Virus record (IMG/VR): IMGVR_UViG_3300028045_000007
Span: 90,409-154,408 of that record
From: a virus
Direction: 5' to 3' (one strand)
DNA length: 64,000 nt
Shown here: piece after piece, positions 61,536 to 64,000 of the stretch
How the letters are laid out: each line of letters starts with the position of its first letter
Position numbering within the stretch: position 1 is the stretch's first letter
Notes under the pieces: model-generated
Told to the model about the DNA's origin: nothing
Databases searched by the model: none
Seen by the model: the letters and a program-made list of their open reading frames with translations, nothing else
Program-made: the position numbers and the translations under genes

Positions 61536-61920
61536 TTGTGTCTTCAGTGCTGGGGGTAGATTGTTTGGCCTCGATGACCTCGATTAGTGCCTGTGCCCGT
61601 GTGATGTCTCCTGACTTCATACGGTTATGTTGTGATTGTGATACTCGGAACCTACGACGCACTCCGATAGCTCCCTCAACACGATCAGAGAAGTTCTCCA
61701 ACGTAAGACCCGGCTCCAGATAAACAGAATCGGGAATGTCGGGACGAGTACGGTCTTGAAGGTTTTTCAAGCCTCCATTTTGGATGAACTCTTGGAATGC
61801 TTCTTCTCTAGTCAGTACACCACCGTCAATGCGTTGCTTCTGATCCTTAGAGATACGGAAACGGAACCCGGTTTGGGCAGTGAAGTTTTCGAGCGTTAGA
61901 TTATCTGTGGTTGCAGTCAT
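61528..61920 (-). CDS. Hypothetical protein with internal tandem repeat
   Basis: A 130-residue protein made of two similar halves: LTLENFTAQTGFRFRIS and then TREEAFQEFI are repeated as LTLENFSDRV...RRRFRVS and TRAQALIEVI, about 65 residues apart. The repeat suggests internal duplication of a small nucleic-acid- or protein-binding unit. It precedes ssb and is translationally coupled to it. No known family. GAGG occurs upstream. Confidence 0.6.
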   Translation of the reverse strand: MTATTDNLTLENFTAQTGFRFRISKDQKQRIDGGVLTREEAFQEFIQNGGLKNLQDRTRPDIPDSVYLEPGLTLENFSDRVEGAIGVRRRFRVSQSQHNRMKSGDITRAQALIEVIEAKQSTPSTEDTNE

Positions 61921-61959
61921 TATAGTTTAACCTCGTGGTTGGGGTCGTGTTACGGTATT

Positions 61960-61988
61960 ATTATGACACTACTGGTCTAGAGTGTAAC
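61960..61988 (-). promoter_or_regulatory. Predicted promoter for the ssb-kinase operon with inverted repeat in the spacer
   Basis: On the minus strand: GTTACA (4 of 6), 17-base spacer, CATAAT (5 of 6). An inverted repeat ACACT N10 AGTGT spans the -35 and spacer. The start site would be about 33 bases before the gene at 61920, which has a GAGG element. The 127-base gap has no gene and is the only obvious site for this operon's promoter. Confidence 0.42.
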
Positions 61989-62047
61989 GTAGTTTCTGGA
62001 GTTTCTTCATTCCAAAAACCAGAGGAGTAGGGTTTCTGAACTTTAAC

Positions 62048-62929
62048 CTACTCATGAGATTCGGTGTTTTGATGAGGCCGCTCATTGGCAAGTCTCTCTC
62101 GGATTTCGCTTAGGGTGTATTCTTTGATCAGTGTACCATCGAGGAAAACGGTTTCGAATTCGCAGTTACGAACTTCGATCCAGGCCGTTTGATCAACCTT
62201 GTAGAGTTCGCCATCAGTATCTCGGTGGACGGCGACAAGCCCCTTGGACATGATTGCGTGCGTTACGACCAAGAAGACTCGTTTGGCACCTCGCCCCCTG
62301 AGCTTCGCTGCCAAAGCGAGGAAGGTGCCGCCGCCGTCGCAGAGATCGTCTACGATGATGTAGTCTTCGCAGTCGGCGGGGAGTTCGGGGACGACCATTT
62401 CCATTACGTGATGGTGTTCTGCCATCTCGTCTCTCTTCTTGTCGCACTGAACAAGAGGACGCAAGAAGTGTTGAGCGTATTTCCCAACCCAGAGTGATGC
62501 TCCCTTGTCGGGAGAGACGATGGCGTACTTTATTAGACCGAAGTCTTCGATACACTTGCCGATGAGGGTGTCCGTCATGTCGTCTTCGGCACTTGTGCGT
62601 AGTAATTCTAGCGTTACGGGCGAGTGCGGCTTGAGAACTGTCACGGTCTTAAAGTTTAGCGTATTGATGAAGCTACAAACGATTTCGAGATCGAATGCTT
62701 CGCCCACGCTAAACTCACGATCACAGCGGGCGGCAAGTAGATACACAATACTCAGATGCTTGAGATTGGGTAAAATGTGAGTAGCTTGTGCCAGCAGGAA
62801 TAGGTCGTCGAAATTGCGAATCGACGCTCTGATCGATGTCGTGTAAAAGTGCTCAAAGTCCGGGGGCACGATAAGGTGTTTGTGTCCGTCCGGAAAGTTG
62901 GCTACGGGGATATCGTGTAAATTTATCAT
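62048..62929 (-). CDS. prs: Ribose-phosphate pyrophosphokinase-like protein
   Basis: A 293-residue protein. IIVDDLCDGGGTFLALA (about residue 195) is the PRPP-binding loop. LLAARCDREFSVGEAF and VSPDKGASLWVGKYA are other Prs motifs. Length and motif order match phosphoribosyl pyrophosphate synthetases (about 310). It makes PRPP from ribose 5-phosphate and ATP, or acts on a related substrate such as ADP-ribose. Relation to NAD metabolism is discussed in the findings. Confidence 0.8.
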   Translation of the reverse strand: MINLHDIPVANFPDGHKHLIVPPDFEHFYTTSIRASIRNFDDLFLLAQATHILPNLKHLSIVYLLAARCDREFSVGEAFDLEIVCSFINTLNFKTVTVLKPHSPVTLELLRTSAEDDMTDTLIGKCIEDFGLIKYAIVSPDKGASLWVGKYAQHFLRPLVQCDKKRDEMAEHHHVMEMVVPELPADCEDYIIVDDLCDGGGTFLALAAKLRGRGAKRVFLVVTHAIMSKGLVAVHRDTDGELYKVDQTAWIEVRNCEFETVFLDGTLIKEYTLSEIRERLANERPHQNTESHE

Positions 62930-62981
62930 AACTCGGAACCGCCATTAGTCTTCTTCGTTTTCCATGTTATTTATAGTGTGT

Positions 62982-63068
62982 TGGTACGGAAGAGGGGACT
63001 TGAACCCCTACACCCTTTCGGATACGAGATTCTAAATCTCGTGCGTCTACCAATTACGCCACTTCCGC
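62982..63068 (-). tRNA. tRNA-Leu (anticodon UAG) with encoded CCA
   Basis: The minus strand folds into a full cloverleaf: acceptor GCGGAAG/CTTCCGT, D-arm, anticodon arm CGAGA TTTAGAA TCTCG (anticodon UAG), a long class II variable arm (TATCCGAAAGGGTG) and T-arm AGGGG TTCAAGT CCCCT. The body is 62985-63068; the CCA is encoded at 62982-62984. The long variable arm and anticodon both indicate leucine. It reads CUA. Confidence 0.93.
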
Positions 63069-63094
63069 ATGTGATGCCGCTATGCGACATGTTC

Positions 63095-63171
63095 TGGTGA
63101 CTGGAGTCGGACTCGAACCGACAACTTCTTGCTTTTGAAACAAGTGACTCTGCCAATTGGCCTACCCAGTC
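63095..63171 (-). tRNA. tRNA with anticodon CAA and short variable arm, encoded CCA
   Basis: On the minus strand: acceptor GACTGGG/TCCAGTC (one G-U), a D-arm with a 3-base stem, anticodon arm CTTGT TTCAAAA GCAAG (anticodon CAA), 5-base variable loop and T-arm GTCGG TTCGAGT CCGAC. Body 63098-63171, CCA at 63095-63097. CAA reads UUG (Leu), but Leu tRNAs in bacteria normally have a long variable arm, so the charging identity is uncertain. It lies 26 bases from the first tRNA. Confidence 0.85.
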
Positions 63172-63233
63172 GTTTCTACCTGTAGAGTAGAGATAACTAC
63201 CGTGCCCGGAGGCGGCCCGATTTTGTCGTACAC

Positions 63234-63656
63234 TCACTTGTGCCCGACCCAGCGTGCTCGGTAGTCTTGTTCTGTTTTGCGAATCCAGCGTCCAATGACC
63301 TTGGGGTCGTCGAAGTCGGGCTCGAAGTTTTGGCCGTATTTGGCCTTGAGACGTTCGGTCTCGGACGCACGAGCCAACTCGCGGTTTTGCTCGAATATCT
63401 GCTCGAACACTTCCTGCATGATGAAGCTCTTGCCAGCCGCTAGATCGAAACCACCTTCCAGAGAGCCGATAGGATACCCTTGGGGGCGGATGGTATCGAT
63501 GTGCTTATTGCCCAGGGTCCGCCCCATATGCTGGTGATCTAGACTGTCATACGCCTTTTGTTGAAGCTGGCGAAGATACTCTAGTTCCGCGTCGGGCACG
63601 TGATCATTCAGCACGCAGGGATTCGGTTCCCCAATCGGAGTCTCTTTGTCGGTCAT
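63234..63656 (-). CDS. Hypothetical protein
   Basis: A 140-residue protein starting at 63656, overlapping the previous gene by 4 bases. It is charged and helical, with AELEYLRQLQQKAYDSLD and a ARASETERLKAKYGQNFEP motif, and many basic residues near the end. No family recognised. It lies next to the tRNA genes but gives no functional hint. Confidence 0.5.
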   Translation of the reverse strand: MTDKETPIGEPNPCVLNDHVPDAELEYLRQLQQKAYDSLDHQHMGRTLGNKHIDTIRPQGYPIGSLEGGFDLAAGKSFIMQEVFEQIFEQNRELARASETERLKAKYGQNFEPDFDDPKVIGRWIRKTEQDYRARWVGHK

Positions 63657-63940
63657 TTTGCCTTTTCCCACGTGTACGAGACGCACGGAATCCGAACGAC
63701 CTCGGGGCACTCCAGTTGGTAGTCGTAGTACCAGTCGGTGTAGTGCGAGCCGGTCCTGCTGACGGACATCATGAACCCTTTGACGCCGTCCTCAACGGGG
63801 GTATCGTCGTCAGCCGCTCGAAAAACGACATCTCGGTGTTCGTACTTGCCGCCGCCAATCCATTCGCCTTCGTCGAGGACGGTGAATTCGTCGCTGTCGC
63901 CGCAGAGGATGTCTTGGGCTTGTTCTTCGGTGAGTTTCAT
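63653..63940 (-). CDS. Hypothetical protein behind a consensus promoter
   Basis: A 95-residue acidic protein starting KLTEEQAQDILCGDSDEFTV. It contains beta-strand-like segments and aromatic residues (WYYDYQLECPEVVRIPCVSY). The gene is preceded by a perfect TTGACA/TATAAT promoter 6 bases before its ATG, with no Shine-Dalgarno. Family unknown. Confidence 0.6.
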   Translation of the reverse strand: MKLTEEQAQDILCGDSDEFTVLDEGEWIGGGKYEHRDVVFRAADDDTPVEDGVKGFMMSVSRTGSHYTDWYYDYQLECPEVVRIPCVSYTWEKAK

Positions 63941-63946
63941 GCCGTC

Positions 63947-63974
63947 ATTATAGCTCGCTATCGCTCGCTGTCAA
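63947..63974 (-). promoter_or_regulatory. Perfect consensus leaderless promoter
   Basis: On the minus strand: TTGACA (63974-63969), 16-base spacer, TATAAT (63952-63947), then 6 bases to ATG at 63940. Both hexamers are perfect matches. The spacer is a direct repeat GCGAGC GATA GCGAGC. It should drive the two protein genes and possibly the tRNA genes. The arrangement predicts a leaderless transcript. Confidence 0.82.
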
Positions 63975-64000
63975 GAAGATTCTTGTGAAAGTGTTCGGCC

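Noticed and set aside
62968-62975. TATAAATA on the minus strand (also at 37968-37975), resembling T4-type late promoters
   Set aside because: Only an 8-base match. The 37968 copy points away from any gene on its strand and another copy lies inside map, so chance is likely.
62971-63237. Open frame across the tRNA region on the minus strand
   Set aside because: It runs through two well-formed tRNA genes, has an unlikely composition for a protein and no ribosome site. The tRNA folds explain the sequence.

Overview
The window looks like a contiguous part of a large tailed double-stranded DNA bacteriophage genome. The evidence is dense, co-directional coding with genes overlapping by 1 to 20 bases, a phage-encoded replisome, nucleotide-metabolism genes, two sigma-like factors, an RNA ligase, tRNA genes, and virion-fibre-like proteins. 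I see no terminase, portal or major capsid gene, so the genome must extend beyond this window. The host cannot be named. Canonical TTGACA/TATAAT promoters, lipoprotein and Sec-type signal peptides, and a class II ribonucleotide reductase all point to a bacterium.

Layout of the plus strand (1-45.5 kb): (i) 0-9.4 kb is a replication block with a DnaB-like helicase, primase, RecB/Cas4-like nuclease, ClpP-like protease, DNA polymerase III alpha, an SSB-like protein and a sigma factor. (ii) 9.4-29.5 kb is a glycan island with eleven glycosyltransferase-like genes, six SAM-methyltransferase-like genes and both enzymes that convert GDP-mannose to GDP-L-fucose (Gmd and Fcl). Interspersed are a Nudix hydrolase, an NMN-adenylyltransferase-like protein and a GMP reductase. 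(iii) 29.5-36.9 kb carries a possible homing endonuclease, a Rad52-like protein, dUTPase, a FAD amine oxidase-like protein, class II ribonucleotide reductase and ThyX. (iv) 36.9-45.5 kb carries two exported proteins, then a run of fibre-like genes built from shared N-terminal and C-terminal modules, and a holin-like gene.

Layout of the minus strand (64-45.5 kb, converging on a terminator near 45.53 kb): two tRNA genes with encoded CCA, PRPP synthetase, SSB, polynucleotide kinase, a bacterial-type CCA-adding enzyme with an intact HD domain, a T4 Rnl1-like RNA ligase, nucleoside deoxyribosyltransferase, dNMP kinase, DnaQ-like exonuclease, PD-(D/E)XK nuclease, a glycosyltransferase, an SMC/Rad50-like ATPase, a second sigma factor, uracil-DNA glycosylase, paired methionine aminopeptidase and peptide deformylase, PhoH and a lipoprotein.

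How the genes fit together: the replisome is fed by RNR, ThyX, dUTPase and dNMP kinase. A kinase, ligase and CCA-enzyme set could repair cleaved tRNAs. The glycan island probably decorates the virion or the host surface. The most unusual regulatory signal is a set of promoters whose -10 hexamer lies exactly 6 nt before the ATG, giving predicted leaderless mRNAs. These promoters carry repeats in or next to the -35/-10 spacer that could be operators.
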